This document shows positions 1 to 7,082 of a DNA stretch of 24,105 bases, one piece after another. Every line of letters begins with the position of its first letter. Positions within the stretch are counted from its first letter, which is position 1. Below the pieces are notes generated by a model. It made no database searches, was not told the DNA's origin, and worked only from the letters and a program-made list of their open reading frames with translations. Source of the stretch: Pseudomonadota bacterium (GTDB taxonomy: Bacteria > Pseudomonadota > Alphaproteobacteria > Rhizobiales > Devosiaceae); the NCBI GenBank assembly GCA_023415605.1, contig JAEZKB010000208.1:1-24105 (forward strand). The letters are read 5' to 3'. The position numbers were made by a program, and so were the translations under genes.

Positions 1-1
1 G

Positions 2-943
2 GCTCAGGACGCGCTGGCGATCAGCAACGAAGTACTCGGCCCGCGCGCCAAAGTCGACGCGGCCTATGGCGCGTTCCAGCGTGGCTTCTACCTCACCGCC
101 CTCGAGCTCGCCTTGCCGCGCGCCGAACAGTCGGACGCGGCGGCGCAGACGCTGATCGGCGAGATCTATTCCAAGGGCCTCGGCGTGCCGGAGAACCAGA
201 CCAGCGCCTCGAGTTGGTATGCATTGGCCGCCAAGAATGGCGATCCGATCGCCACCTTCGAGCTCGGCCTGATGTACCAGGATGGCCGTGGCGTGCCGAA
301 AAGCCGCGAGAAGGCGGCCCAGCTGTTCCAGCAGGCGGCCGACATGGGCAACGCCCCGGCCAAGTACAATCTCGGCCTGCTCCACATCGAAGGTCGATAT
401 GCCGCGCCCGATACCGCCAAGGCGGCCGAGCTCATCCGGCAAGCCGCGGAAGCCGGCATCGTCGAGGCGCAGTATGACTATGGCGGCATGCTGATGGAGG
501 GCGCGGGCGTGCCCCCCAATCCCGAGCTCGGCGCCGAGCAGATCGGCCTCGCGGCCAAGGAAGGCATGGTGGCCGCGCAGGTCGACTATGCCACCCTGCT
601 GTATTTGGGGAACGGCGTGCCCAGGAATCTCCCCGAAGCGGTGAGCTGGTATGCCCGTGCCGCCCAGAGCGGTAACGCCGTGGCGCAGAACCGCTATGCC
701 AAACTGCTCGCAGTCGGCGAAGGCGTGGAGCCCGACCTCGAACAGGCCGCCATGTGGCGCGCGCTGGCGCGCCGGCAGGGTCTGACCGATCCTGTGCTCG
801 ACCGGTTGCTGGTCTCGATCCAGCCGGCGGAGCTGCAGCGTGCCGAAGAACGCGCGCGCTTCTGGCCCTCCGAGCCACCGACGGCCGTGGCTGCCAACGA
901 CACCACCCCTGCCCTGCTGCCGCCGGAACCGGCGACGCCCTGA
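2..943 (+). CDS. Sel1-repeat (SLR/TPR-like) protein, 5' end cut by window
   Basis: The reading frame is open from base 2 to the stop at 943, so the true start lies upstream; the first in-window start-like codon (TTG at 113) is not needed. The 313 residues visible hold about six tandem Sel1-like repeats of roughly 36 residues, each with the pattern A-x-x-x-L-G-x-x-Y-x-x-G-x-G-V followed by A-x-x-W/L-x-x-x-A-A-x-x-G, followed by a short proline/alanine-rich tail. Sel1 repeats form alpha-solenoids that act as protein-protein adaptors, often in envelope or signalling roles. No enzymatic domain is visible in the part seen. The gene is followed after 70 bp by the inositol-monophosphatase gene on the same strand. 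Its specific partner cannot be told from sequence, and a signal peptide cannot be judged because the N-terminus is missing. Confidence 0.85.
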   Translation, partial: AQDALAISNEVLGPRAKVDAAYGAFQRGFYLTALELALPRAEQSDAAAQTLIGEIYSKGLGVPENQTSASSWYALAAKNGDPIATFELGLMYQDGRGVPKSREKAAQLFQQAADMGNAPAKYNLGLLHIEGRYAAPDTAKAAELIRQAAEAGIVEAQYDYGGMLMEGAGVPPNPELGAEQIGLAAKEGMVAAQVDYATLLYLGNGVPRNLPEAVSWYARAAQSGNAVAQNRYAKLLAVGEGVEPDLEQAAMWRALARRQGLTDPVLDRLLVSIQPAELQRAEERARFWPSEPPTAVAANDTTPALLPPEPATP

Positions 944-1013
944 GCTTGCGCTGCCCGGCAATCTCGGGCAGAAGGCCCACAATCCCTCTTTTCGCATAGG
1001 AACCGGCAGCGAC

Positions 1014-1805
1014 ATGCGCTCCGCACTGCTCAACATCATGGTCGGCGCCGCCACCAAGGCTGGTCGCTCGCTCACCAAGGATTTCAATGAGGTCGAGAAC
1101 CTCCAGGTTTCGGTGAAGGGTCCCGCCGACTTCGTTTCCAATGCCGACCGCCGCGCCGAAGAGATCGTCTTTACCGAGCTGCAGAAGGCGCGTCCCACCT
1201 ACAGTTTCCTCGGCGAGGAAGGTACCGAAGTCACCGGCACCGATGGCCAGCATCGCTGGATCGTCGATCCGCTGGACGGCACCACCAACTTCCTCCACGG
1301 CATCCCGATGTTCGCCGTTGCCATCGCGCTTGAGCGGAACCAGGAGATCGTCGCTTCCGTGATCTACAATCCGGTGATGGACGAACTCTATACCGCCGAA
1401 AAGGGTGGTGGCGCCTTCATGAATGATCGCAAGCGCCTCCGCATCGCTGGCCGCAGGCACCTCGCCGACGCTGTCATCGTCACCGGCATCAACTCGCAGG
1501 GCCGCGCCCTCGACGTGCAGGCGCTCAAGCAGCTCGCCCATATCGCTCCCGCAGCCGCCGGCATCCGGCGCACCGGCTCGGCCTCTACGGATCTCGCCTG
1601 GCTCGCAGCGGGCCGCTTCGATGGCTACTGGGAAGCCGGCCTCAAGCCCTGGGACGTTGCGCCCGGCTTGCTGCTGGTCAAGGAAGCCGGCGGCACCGTC
1701 TCGGATTTCTCCGGCAAACCCGGCAGCGTCTGGAACGGCGAAGTGGTGGCCGGCAATGAAAACATCCAGGGGCAATTGCTGAAGGCGCTTCGCGCCGTAG
1801 GGTGA
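1014..1805 (+). CDS. suhB: Inositol monophosphatase family protein (SuhB-like)
   Basis: The 263-residue protein has the usual length of bacterial IMPases. The metal-binding signatures are all present: GEEG around E68, DPLDGTTN at D85/D88, and WDVAPG around D214 followed by a glycine-rich EAGG. The family hydrolyses inositol 1-phosphate and related sugar phosphates in a Mg2+-dependent, Li+-sensitive reaction; E. coli SuhB also binds RNA polymerase and acts in rRNA antitermination. I chose the ATG at 1014 because the family N-terminus begins there. The frame stays open upstream to 840, but that part overlaps the preceding gene and looks non-coding. The true substrate cannot be assigned from sequence, so the gene symbol is by family resemblance only. 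Confidence 0.9.
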   Translation: MRSALLNIMVGAATKAGRSLTKDFNEVENLQVSVKGPADFVSNADRRAEEIVFTELQKARPTYSFLGEEGTEVTGTDGQHRWIVDPLDGTTNFLHGIPMFAVAIALERNQEIVASVIYNPVMDELYTAEKGGGAFMNDRKRLRIAGRRHLADAVIVTGINSQGRALDVQALKQLAHIAPAAAGIRRTGSASTDLAWLAAGRFDGYWEAGLKPWDVAPGLLLVKEAGGTVSDFSGKPGSVWNGEVVAGNENIQGQLLKALRAVG

Positions 1806-1869
1806 GACCGGCCCGATCGCAGGCCGCCCACTTCCCATTGGATACGCCGGCGAGCACGGCCGCATGCCA

Positions 1870-1898
1870 TTGTCATGCCAAAGCCCTGTGCGTAAGCT
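1870..1898 (+). promoter_or_regulatory. Candidate sigma70-type promoter for the stator pair
   Basis: TTGTCA at 1870-1875 and TAAGCT at 1893-1898 are separated by 17 bases, placing a start of transcription near 1905, about 28 bases before the GTG at 1933. The -35 is good and the -10 only fair. It is the best match in the 127-bp gap between suhB and the MotA-like gene. Confidence 0.35.
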
Positions 1899-1932
1899 TT
1901 AACGAGATTTGCCCGCAACGAGGCCCCGGACC

Positions 1933-2928
1933 GTGTCGCAAAGCTACGACCCCTATCACCTCGCCAGCCCGACCGTTTACCTCGTCAAGATCCTCATCTT
2001 CCTGGTGCTGGTGGCGCTGATCGCGGCCATCCTCTTCAATCAGCTGATTGTCTTCTTCTGGGCGAACCCCTTCATCAACAGCCTGATCTTTCTGGTACTG
2101 TTCATCGGTGTCATTTTGAGTTTCCGGCAGATCATGCGGCTCTTCCCCGAGATCCGCTGGGTCAATTCGCTGCAGGACGGCCAGATCCCGCCGACCCAGC
2201 CCCGGCTCCTCGCCCCCGTCGCCAACCTCCTGCGCGACCGGCTCGGCGAAGCGGTGATCACCCCTTCGTCAATGCGGTCGATCCTTGATTCCGTCGGCAA
2301 TCGCCTCGATGAAGCCAAGGACACGTCGCGCTATCTCACCGGCCTGCTGGTCTTCCTCGGCCTACTTGGTACCTTCTACGGCCTCCTCGAGACCGTGACC
2401 CATGTGGCCGGCACCATCCAGGCACTGGATGCGACCTCGGGCGATACGGCCACCCTGTTCGGCAACCTCAAGGAGGGTCTCGCCGCGCCGCTGGGGGGCA
2501 TGGGCACCGCTTTCTCGGCCTCCCTGCTCGGCCTTTCCGGTTCACTGATCCTCGGGTTCCTCGACCTGCAGACCAGCCAGGCCCAGAACGCCTTCTATAC
2601 CGACCTCGAGGACTGGATGACCTCGATGACCGAGCTCGACCACCCGATGACGCAGATGCAGATGTCGGGCCTGGGCGTTTCCGGCGACGAGATGCAGTCG
2701 ATGATCGAGCAGCTCGGCACCACCATGCAGAATTCCAACTCGAGCCAGAACGCCATCCGCGCCATGGCCGAGCTGGCCCGCGGCATCGACGGACTGGTCA
2801 AGCACATCCGCGCCGAACAGGCCGACCTGCGTATTCATATCGAGGAGCAAGGGGAGACCAACCGCAAGCTCCGCGACCTCATCGAGGCCATGCTGCGCGA
2901 GGGCGACGGCGACCGTCGCCCCAACTAG
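1933..2928 (+). CDS. MotA/TolQ/ExbB-type proton-channel protein (stator subunit)
   Basis: With a GTG start at 1933 (purine-rich AACGAGG about 10 bases upstream) the protein has 331 residues. Two hydrophobic segments lie near residues 15-38 and 46-64. Two more, near 133-155 (GLLGTFYGLLETV) and 183-212 (PLGGMGTAFSASLLG), carry the MotA/TolQ/ExbB signature. The C-terminal 100 residues are polar and helical, with coiled-coil character. Such proteins form a pentamer around a dimeric plug subunit and convert ion flow into rotation or force. The plug partner is encoded 9 bases downstream. No flagellar gene is nearby, so this is probably not the flagellar motor. It also differs from TolQR/ExbBD in having an OmpA-type partner. 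An upstream TTG at 1909 is possible but less likely. Confidence 0.8.
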   Translation: MSQSYDPYHLASPTVYLVKILIFLVLVALIAAILFNQLIVFFWANPFINSLIFLVLFIGVILSFRQIMRLFPEIRWVNSLQDGQIPPTQPRLLAPVANLLRDRLGEAVITPSSMRSILDSVGNRLDEAKDTSRYLTGLLVFLGLLGTFYGLLETVTHVAGTIQALDATSGDTATLFGNLKEGLAAPLGGMGTAFSASLLGLSGSLILGFLDLQTSQAQNAFYTDLEDWMTSMTELDHPMTQMQMSGLGVSGDEMQSMIEQLGTTMQNSNSSQNAIRAMAELARGIDGLVKHIRAEQADLRIHIEEQGETNRKLRDLIEAMLREGDGDRRPN

Positions 2929-2937
2929 GCGGCCCCG

Positions 2938-3963
2938 ATGGTCGAGTCCTCCCGCTCCCGCCGCTCGCAGGTTACCAACTACTGGCCGGGCTTTGTCGAC
3001 GCCCTATCGAGCCTGTTGCTCGTCATCATCTTCCTGCTCTCGCTGTTCATGCTGAGCCAATTCTTCCTCGGGCAGGAAATCCTCGGCAAGGACACGGCCA
3101 TGTCGCGGCTAAACTCGCAGATCGCCGAACTCACCGACCTGCTGCAGCTCGAACGCGGCAACTCCGAAGACCTCGAATCCACCATCGCCAGCCTGACGGC
3201 GACGCTTTCCAACGCCGAGAGCGAGAAGGCCAATCTGGAAGCCCAGATCGCCGGCTTTGGCGCCGGCGACAGCGGCAAGGACGCGACCATTGCCGGCCTG
3301 CAATCCGAACTCGAAAACCAGATGGACATCTCGGCCGACGCGGCCGCGCAGGTAGCGCTGCTCAACCAGCAGCTGAGTGCGCTCCGCACCCAGATCGGCG
3401 CGCTCGAACAGGCGTTGGAAGCGTCTGAGACCCGCGACACCGAGAGCCGCACCCAGATCGCTGATCTCGGCCGGCGCCTGAACCTGGCGCTCGCCCAACG
3501 CGTACAGGACCTTAGCCGCTACCGCTCCGACTTCTTCGGCCGCCTGCGCGAAATCCTCGAGGGTCGCGCCGACGTCCGCGTCGTCGGCGACCGCTTCGTG
3601 TTCCAGTCCGAAGTGCTGTTCGACGCCGGCGAGGCCGAGATTTCGCCCGAAGGCCAGACCGAACTCGCCAAACTCGGCGAAGCCATCAAGCAGCTAGAAG
3701 CCGAGATCCCACCCGATGTGAACTGGGTCCTCCGCATCGACGGCCACACCGACAAGCGCCCCATCAACACCCCGCAGTTCCCATCGAACTGGGAGCTCTC
3801 CGCCGCACGAGCCATCTCGGTGGCAAAGTACCTGATCGCGCAAGGCGTCTCCTCGAACCGCCTCGTTCCGGCCGGGTTCGGCGAATTCACCCCGATCGAC
3901 ACCGGCGAGAGCGAAGAGGCTTATCGGCGCAACCGCCGCATCGAGTTCAAGCTGACTGAATAA
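2938..3963 (+). CDS. MotB/ZorB-like OmpA-domain protein (peptidoglycan-binding stator subunit)
   Basis: The protein has 341 residues. A short cytoplasmic N-terminus leads to a single membrane helix at about 20-44, with an aspartate (D21) at its entry in the position of the proton-carrying Asp of MotB. Residues 50-185 form a long coiled coil with heptads of L/I/A and E/Q. Residues 221-340 form an OmpA/MotB peptidoglycan-binding domain with the motifs LFDAGEAEI, DGHTDKRP (266-273), NWELSAARA and YRRNRRIEF. It follows the MotA-like gene by 9 bases and is surely its partner. The pair should be an inner-membrane stator anchored to the cell wall. ZorAB of Zorya defence systems has the same layout, but no ZorC, ZorD or ZorE gene follows, so a housekeeping envelope role is more likely. 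Confidence 0.85.
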   Translation: MVESSRSRRSQVTNYWPGFVDALSSLLLVIIFLLSLFMLSQFFLGQEILGKDTAMSRLNSQIAELTDLLQLERGNSEDLESTIASLTATLSNAESEKANLEAQIAGFGAGDSGKDATIAGLQSELENQMDISADAAAQVALLNQQLSALRTQIGALEQALEASETRDTESRTQIADLGRRLNLALAQRVQDLSRYRSDFFGRLREILEGRADVRVVGDRFVFQSEVLFDAGEAEISPEGQTELAKLGEAIKQLEAEIPPDVNWVLRIDGHTDKRPINTPQFPSNWELSAARAISVAKYLIAQGVSSNRLVPAGFGEFTPIDTGESEEAYRRNRRIEFKLTE

Positions 3964-3976
3964 AGGCCCTGGCCAA

Positions 3977-3996
3977 CAGGCAGTAGGCAGGGGGCA
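3977..3996 (+). repeat. Left arm of imperfect inverted repeat (CAGTAGGCAG type)
   Basis: The sequence CAGGCAGTAGGCAGGGGG, read on the other strand, is built from CTGCCTACTGCCTG. The same words occur in opposite orientation at 4301-4337, on the far side of the four-helix-bundle remnant. The two arms bracket about 300 bases. Confidence 0.5.
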
Positions 3997-3999
3997 TCC

Positions 4000-4218
4000 A
4001 CTTCAATTCCCGCCAACATGCAGAAGGCCATGGCCGCAACAGCAGTGCAGTTTCTCAGGATCGCACAAGGCTCAGTCAAAGAACTGGAGACGCATATCTC
4101 GGTCTCTCAGCGCATCGGCTTGCTAGATGCGTCGCATCGTGAAGGCGTTCTAATCAGATGCGACGCGATCGGCCGAATGCTTCGTGCGCTGATCCGCTCG
4201 ATTGGGCGAACACGATAA
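4000..4218 (+). pseudogene. Remnant of a four-helix-bundle (IVP / S23-type) protein gene
   Basis: The 66-codon frame from ATG 4018 to 4218 encodes FLRIAQGSVKELETH and, at its end, the MLRALIRSI pattern. Both are typical of the C-terminal half of four-helix-bundle proteins related to the 23S rRNA intervening-sequence protein. The N-terminal half (about 50 residues) is absent; the previous gene ends only 37 bases before this homology. The familiar core I-P-A-N-I-A-E-G-H-G-R-N-S is still readable, but only by changing frame. TSIPAN reads in frame up to base 4019, AEGHGRNSSA reads from 4020 to 4049 in another frame, and the first frame resumes at 4051. Two compensating small deletions explain this. 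A short product from the ATG at 4018 cannot be excluded, but it would lack half the fold. Confidence 0.6.
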
Positions 4219-4300
4219 GTGGCCGGTGTGACTGCCGCGCCGGACGGCAGCCAAGCAGCGGAAGTAGTTCCGGAACCGGCGATCGATCTTGTGGCTCATC

Positions 4301-4337
4301 GCGCCCCTACTGCCTAATGGCTACTACCTGCTGCCTG
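4301..4337 (+). repeat. Right arm of imperfect inverted repeat (CTACTGCCT type)
   Basis: CCCCTACTGCCTAATGG followed by CTACTACCTGCTGCCTG contains two copies of a CTACTGCCT-like word. It is the inverse of the left arm at 3977-3996. It ends immediately before the stop codon of the convergent ABC transporter gene. The 80 bases between the four-helix remnant and this repeat show no gene. Confidence 0.5.
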
Positions 4338-4339
4338 AC

Positions 4340-6160
4340 TTATTCAGCCGCCAACGGCTCATTCAGCCGGAACTGCAACCGGGCTAGCTCCGCGTAGCGG
4401 CCGCCCTTCTTGACCAGTTCGTCATGCGTGCCTTGGTCGATCAGGCGGCCTTTTTCGAGCACCAGGATGCGGTCGGCGTCGCGGATGGTCGCGAGGCGGT
4501 GGGCGATGACGAGCGTCGTCCGGCCCTGCATCAACCGCTCGAGTGCCAGTTGCACCAGTCGTTCGCTCTCAGCGTCGAGGGCGGATGTGGCTTCGTCGAG
4601 CAGCAGGATCGGCGCGTCCTTGAGCAAGGCGCGCGCGATGGCAATGCGTTGCTTCTGCCCACCTGAGAGCATTACGCCCCGCTCGCCCACCAGCGTGTCG
4701 TAGGCAGCCGGCAGCTGCGAGACAAAATCGTGTACCAACGCCGCCTTGGCCGCAGCTTCGATTTCGGCCTGCGAGGCGTCCGGCTTGCCGAAGCGGATAT
4801 TCTCGCCGACCGTGCCGTGGAAGATTGTCGGCTCCTGTTCCACATAGGCGAAGCGCTGCCGCAGCGCATGCGGATCGGCCTGCCGCACGTCGACACCATC
4901 GACCAGGATGCGCCCGCCGGTGACGTCGTAGAACCGCTGCACCAATCCGAATACCGTAGTCTTGCCGGCGCCCGACGCGCCCACCAGCGCCACCGTCTCA
5001 CCCTTGGCCACCGCGAAGCTCAAACGGTCCAGAATCGGTCCGTCGTCGCGGGTCGCATAACTGAAGCTGACGTTCTCCAACGCCACTGTGCCGGGCGAAG
5101 GCACGGGCATCGGCGTCGTTGGCTTGGCGACCGACAGCGCGGGCTGGGTGTCGAGAATTTCGATCAGCCGCTCGGTCGCGCCAGACACCTGCGCAAAGGT
5201 GCCCATCACTTCCGAGATCGACGCGAAGGCATTGGTCGCCATCAGCGCATAGATCATGAATTGCGTCAGTTCGCCGGCGGTGACCACACCTTCGAAGACC
5301 GAGTTTGCACCCCACCAGACCATCACCACGAGGCACACCGCCACCATGAAGATGATGCCGCCGATGAGGCCGGCGCGCGCCAGCAGCCGGTCGACCTCGG
5401 CCCTGAAGCTCGCCTCCGATCGGCGGCCGAAATCGGCGCTCTGATACGGTTCCTGGTTGAAGGCCTTGATGGTCTTGGTCGAGCTCAGCGCCTCGGTCGC
5501 CATGGCCGACATGTCGGCCAGCGCATCTTGGGTGCGGCGGCTCATGTGCCGCAGTTTGCGGCCCAGATAGATCACCGGAATGATCAGCGCCGGCACCACC
5601 ACAACGACGGCGAGCGTCAGATACGGGCTGGTGATCGCCATCAGCACCAGCGCGCCAACAATGGTGACTGTACCGCGCAGGATCAGTGACAGGCTCGAAC
5701 CGATAGCATGGCGGATGGTCGCGACGTCGCCATTGAGCCGTGAGGTCAGTTCGCCGACCCGGTGGGTATCGAAGAACGTTGCGTCGAGCGTCATCAGGTG
5801 ATCGAAGACAGCGCGCCGTAGATCGGTGAGCACCCGCTCGCCAATGATCGAGACAAAATAGAACCGGGCGCCGCTGGCAAACGCCATCACCGCCGCAATA
5901 CCCACGATCAGCCAGCCATAGCTGGCGATGGTGTTGAGGTTCTGCGCGATGAACCCGTCATCGATGATCCGGCCGGCCAGCAGCGGAATCGCCAGCGAGG
6001 TCAGCGCTGCAATGAGCAGGAAGCCGAGCGTCAGCCCGAGGCGCCAGGGGTAGCGGAGGACGAAGGGGAGCAGGCGGCGCAAGGGTTTGAGCCGCACTTT
6101 GCGGACGTCCTCGGCAATGGGGGCAGTTTTCTGGCCCTCGGCGGGGCGGGCATCAGTCAA
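4340..6160 (-). CDS. ABC exporter, fused permease and ATPase (MsbA-related)
   Basis: The 606-residue half-transporter has an N-terminal exporter membrane domain (about 35-335, six predicted helices) and a C-terminal ATPase. The ATPase shows Walker A GASGAGKTT at 394-402, signature LSGGQ at 498-502, Walker B ILLLDE at 518-523 and the switch His in VIAHRLAT near 564. It should work as a homodimer exporting a lipid or other hydrophobic compound. It resembles the alphaproteobacterial MsbA-related family rather than lipid A flippase MsbA itself. Start: the furthest upstream start codon is TTG at 6160, since an in-frame stop lies 15 bases before it. No Shine-Dalgarno precedes it, and a GTG about 20 codons in is an alternative. 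It is transcribed divergently from rpmE. Confidence 0.9.
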   Translation of the reverse strand: MTDARPAEGQKTAPIAEDVRKVRLKPLRRLLPFVLRYPWRLGLTLGFLLIAALTSLAIPLLAGRIIDDGFIAQNLNTIASYGWLIVGIAAVMAFASGARFYFVSIIGERVLTDLRRAVFDHLMTLDATFFDTHRVGELTSRLNGDVATIRHAIGSSLSLILRGTVTIVGALVLMAITSPYLTLAVVVVVPALIIPVIYLGRKLRHMSRRTQDALADMSAMATEALSSTKTIKAFNQEPYQSADFGRRSEASFRAEVDRLLARAGLIGGIIFMVAVCLVVMVWWGANSVFEGVVTAGELTQFMIYALMATNAFASISEVMGTFAQVSGATERLIEILDTQPALSVAKPTTPMPVPSPGTVALENVSFSYATRDDGPILDRLSFAVAKGETVALVGASGAGKTTVFGLVQRFYDVTGGRILVDGVDVRQADPHALRQRFAYVEQEPTIFHGTVGENIRFGKPDASQAEIEAAAKAALVHDFVSQLPAAYDTLVGERGVMLSGGQKQRIAIARALLKDAPILLLDEATSALDAESERLVQLALERLMQGRTTLVIAHRLATIRDADRILVLEKGRLIDQGTHDELVKKGGRYAELARLQFRLNEPLAAE

Positions 6161-6188
6161 TCGGGAAGACCCAGTTCAGAACGTCCCC

Positions 6189-6217
6189 GATATAGGCGCA
6201 CGCTCCACCGGTCGCAA
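6189..6217 (-). promoter_or_regulatory. Promoter for the ABC exporter gene
   Basis: Read on the minus strand, TTGCGA (6217-6212) and TATATC (6194-6189) are separated by exactly 17 bases. Transcription would start near 6182, leaving a leader of only about 22 bases before the TTG at 6160. Confidence 0.5.
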
Positions 6218-6255
6218 TGTAAAACCCCCACCTGCGGCGTTGCGCGTTGGCGCAC

Positions 6256-6284
6256 TTGCAGAAGTCGTAGTTTTTCTCTATGAA
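6256..6284 (+). promoter_or_regulatory. Promoter for rpmE
   Basis: TTGCAG at 6256-6261 and TATGAA at 6279-6284 are separated by 17 bases, in the expected place for a ribosomal protein gene. The start of transcription should be near 6291, giving a leader of about 60 bases that contains the hairpin at 6312-6330. Confidence 0.55.
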
Positions 6285-6311
6285 CCCGCCCAATCCTGAA
6301 TTTCGGCATTC

Positions 6312-6330
6312 CGGGCGCGCTCTGCGCCCG
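6312..6330 (+). promoter_or_regulatory. Leader hairpin upstream of rpmE
   Basis: CGGGCGC and GCGCCCG pair perfectly around a five-base loop, ending 20 bases before the rpmE ATG and just before its GAGG ribosome-binding site. A site for autogenous control by L31 is possible, but this is inference. Confidence 0.4.
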
Positions 6331-6350
6331 TTTGATTTCGAGGCACCGCC

Positions 6351-6572
6351 ATGAAGAGCGATATCCATCCCGACTACCACATGATCACCGTGGCGATGAC
6401 CGACGGGACCACCTACCAGACCCGTTCGACCTATGGCAAAGAGGGCGACACCCTCCAGCTCGACATCGACCCCACCACTCACCCGGCCTGGACCGGCGTC
6501 CAGGGCAACCTGATGGACCGCGGTGGCCGCGTCACCCGTTTCAAGGAAAAGTTCAAGGGCCTCGGCATCTAA
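6351..6572 (+). CDS. rpmE: 50S ribosomal protein L31 (cysteine-free form)
   Basis: The 73-residue protein starts MKSDIHPDYH, followed by ETRST-like YQTRSTYGKEGD and DIDPTTHPAWTG, the pattern of alphaproteobacterial L31. The zinc-binding cysteines of classical L31 are absent, as is usual for this C-minus version. L31 bridges the two ribosomal subunits at the central protuberance. The gene is preceded by GAGG eight bases before the ATG, by its own promoter, and followed by a strong terminator. It forms a single-gene transcription unit. Confidence 0.95.
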   Translation: MKSDIHPDYHMITVAMTDGTTYQTRSTYGKEGDTLQLDIDPTTHPAWTGVQGNLMDRGGRVTRFKEKFKGLGI

Positions 6573-6596
6573 GCCGAACGGACCTGACCGAATTGC

Positions 6597-6629
6597 AAAG
6601 CCCGGCCACTGTGCCGGGCTTTTTGTTTT
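6597..6629 (+). terminator. Rho-independent terminator of rpmE, probably bidirectional
   Basis: AAAGCCCGGC (6597-6606) pairs with GCCGGGCTTT (6613-6622) around a six-base loop and runs into TTTTG and TTTT. The stem has A's on its left side, so it can also end transcription of the convergent GFA-family gene, whose stop codon (6629-6631) lies at its edge. Confidence 0.9.
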
Positions 6630-7045
6630 CAGCCCTGCCGGTTCGTCTCATAAGAAGCGATGTCCGGATCGATCTCCGACCAACTGACCTTCGATCGCGT
6701 CCAGGCCTCCCGCTCCGGATGCACCATGCTGGGGTCGTCGAGACTGCCCGCCTTGATAAACACCGTATCTGGGTGAAGTGGCGGGAGCGTATAGAGCGGC
6801 GATCCACAATCAGGGCAGAAGAACCGCGTCACTGGCCGGCCGCTGTCGCCTTGCTTGGTAAACCCCTTGGGCTGGCCCGAGACGACGCGGAAATCCTGTG
6901 CCGTCACGCGCACGCTGACGCCAAAGGCGCTACCGGAGACCTTTCGGCAATCCGCGCAGTGACAATAGCCCGCTGCTCCAACGACGCCATCGTAGACATA
7001 GCGAACGTTGCCGCAGAGACATCCGCCGGTCAGTGCATGCTTCAT
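6629..7045 (-). CDS. GFA-family (CENP-V/formaldehyde-activating-like) zinc protein
   Basis: The 138-residue protein has the GFA fold signature: GGCLCG with C9 and C11, CHCADCRK with C28, C30 and C33, and FFCPDCGS with C77 and C80. These cysteines bind two zinc ions. The family is named for the glutathione-dependent formaldehyde-activating enzyme, but most members have no known substrate, so an enzymatic role here is not established. It lies 37 bases downstream of rcdA on the same strand and may be co-transcribed with it. The ATG at 7045 has a strong GGAGGAG ribosome-binding site. That site lies inside a small perfect hairpin (7052-7066), which may limit translation. Confidence 0.88.
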   Translation of the reverse strand: MKHALTGGCLCGNVRYVYDGVVGAAGYCHCADCRKVSGSAFGVSVRVTAQDFRVVSGQPKGFTKQGDSGRPVTRFFCPDCGSPLYTLPPLHPDTVFIKAGSLDDPSMVHPEREAWTRSKVSWSEIDPDIASYETNRQG

Positions 7046-7051
7046 GATTGC

Positions 7052-7066
7052 TCCTCCTGAGGAGGA
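7052..7066 (-). promoter_or_regulatory. Shine-Dalgarno-sequestering hairpin before the GFA gene
   Basis: On the minus strand TCCTCC and GGAGGA pair perfectly across a TCA loop. The right arm is the ribosome-binding site, ending six bases before the ATG at 7045. The left arm is an exact anti-Shine-Dalgarno. Confidence 0.45.
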
Positions 7067-7082
7067 ACCTAGGCAGCGCCGC

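Noticed and set aside
432..1865. Long open frame of 477 codons on the minus strand
   Set aside because: It is a high-GC shadow of the Sel1 and suhB genes, which show clear family motifs on the plus strand. Its translation is low-complexity and rich in R, A, G and H.
2938..3963. MotAB-like pair as part of a Zorya antiphage system
   Set aside because: No ZorC, ZorD or ZorE gene follows; the next intact gene is a convergent ABC exporter. The surroundings are housekeeping genes.
4730..5689. 319-codon plus-strand frame inside the ABC gene
   Set aside because: It is antisense to an ABC exporter with all ATPase motifs intact and shows no protein family pattern.
6332..7060. 242-codon frame covering rpmE and the GFA gene on the plus strand
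   Set aside because: It runs out of frame through rpmE, through a strong terminator, and antisense to the GFA gene.
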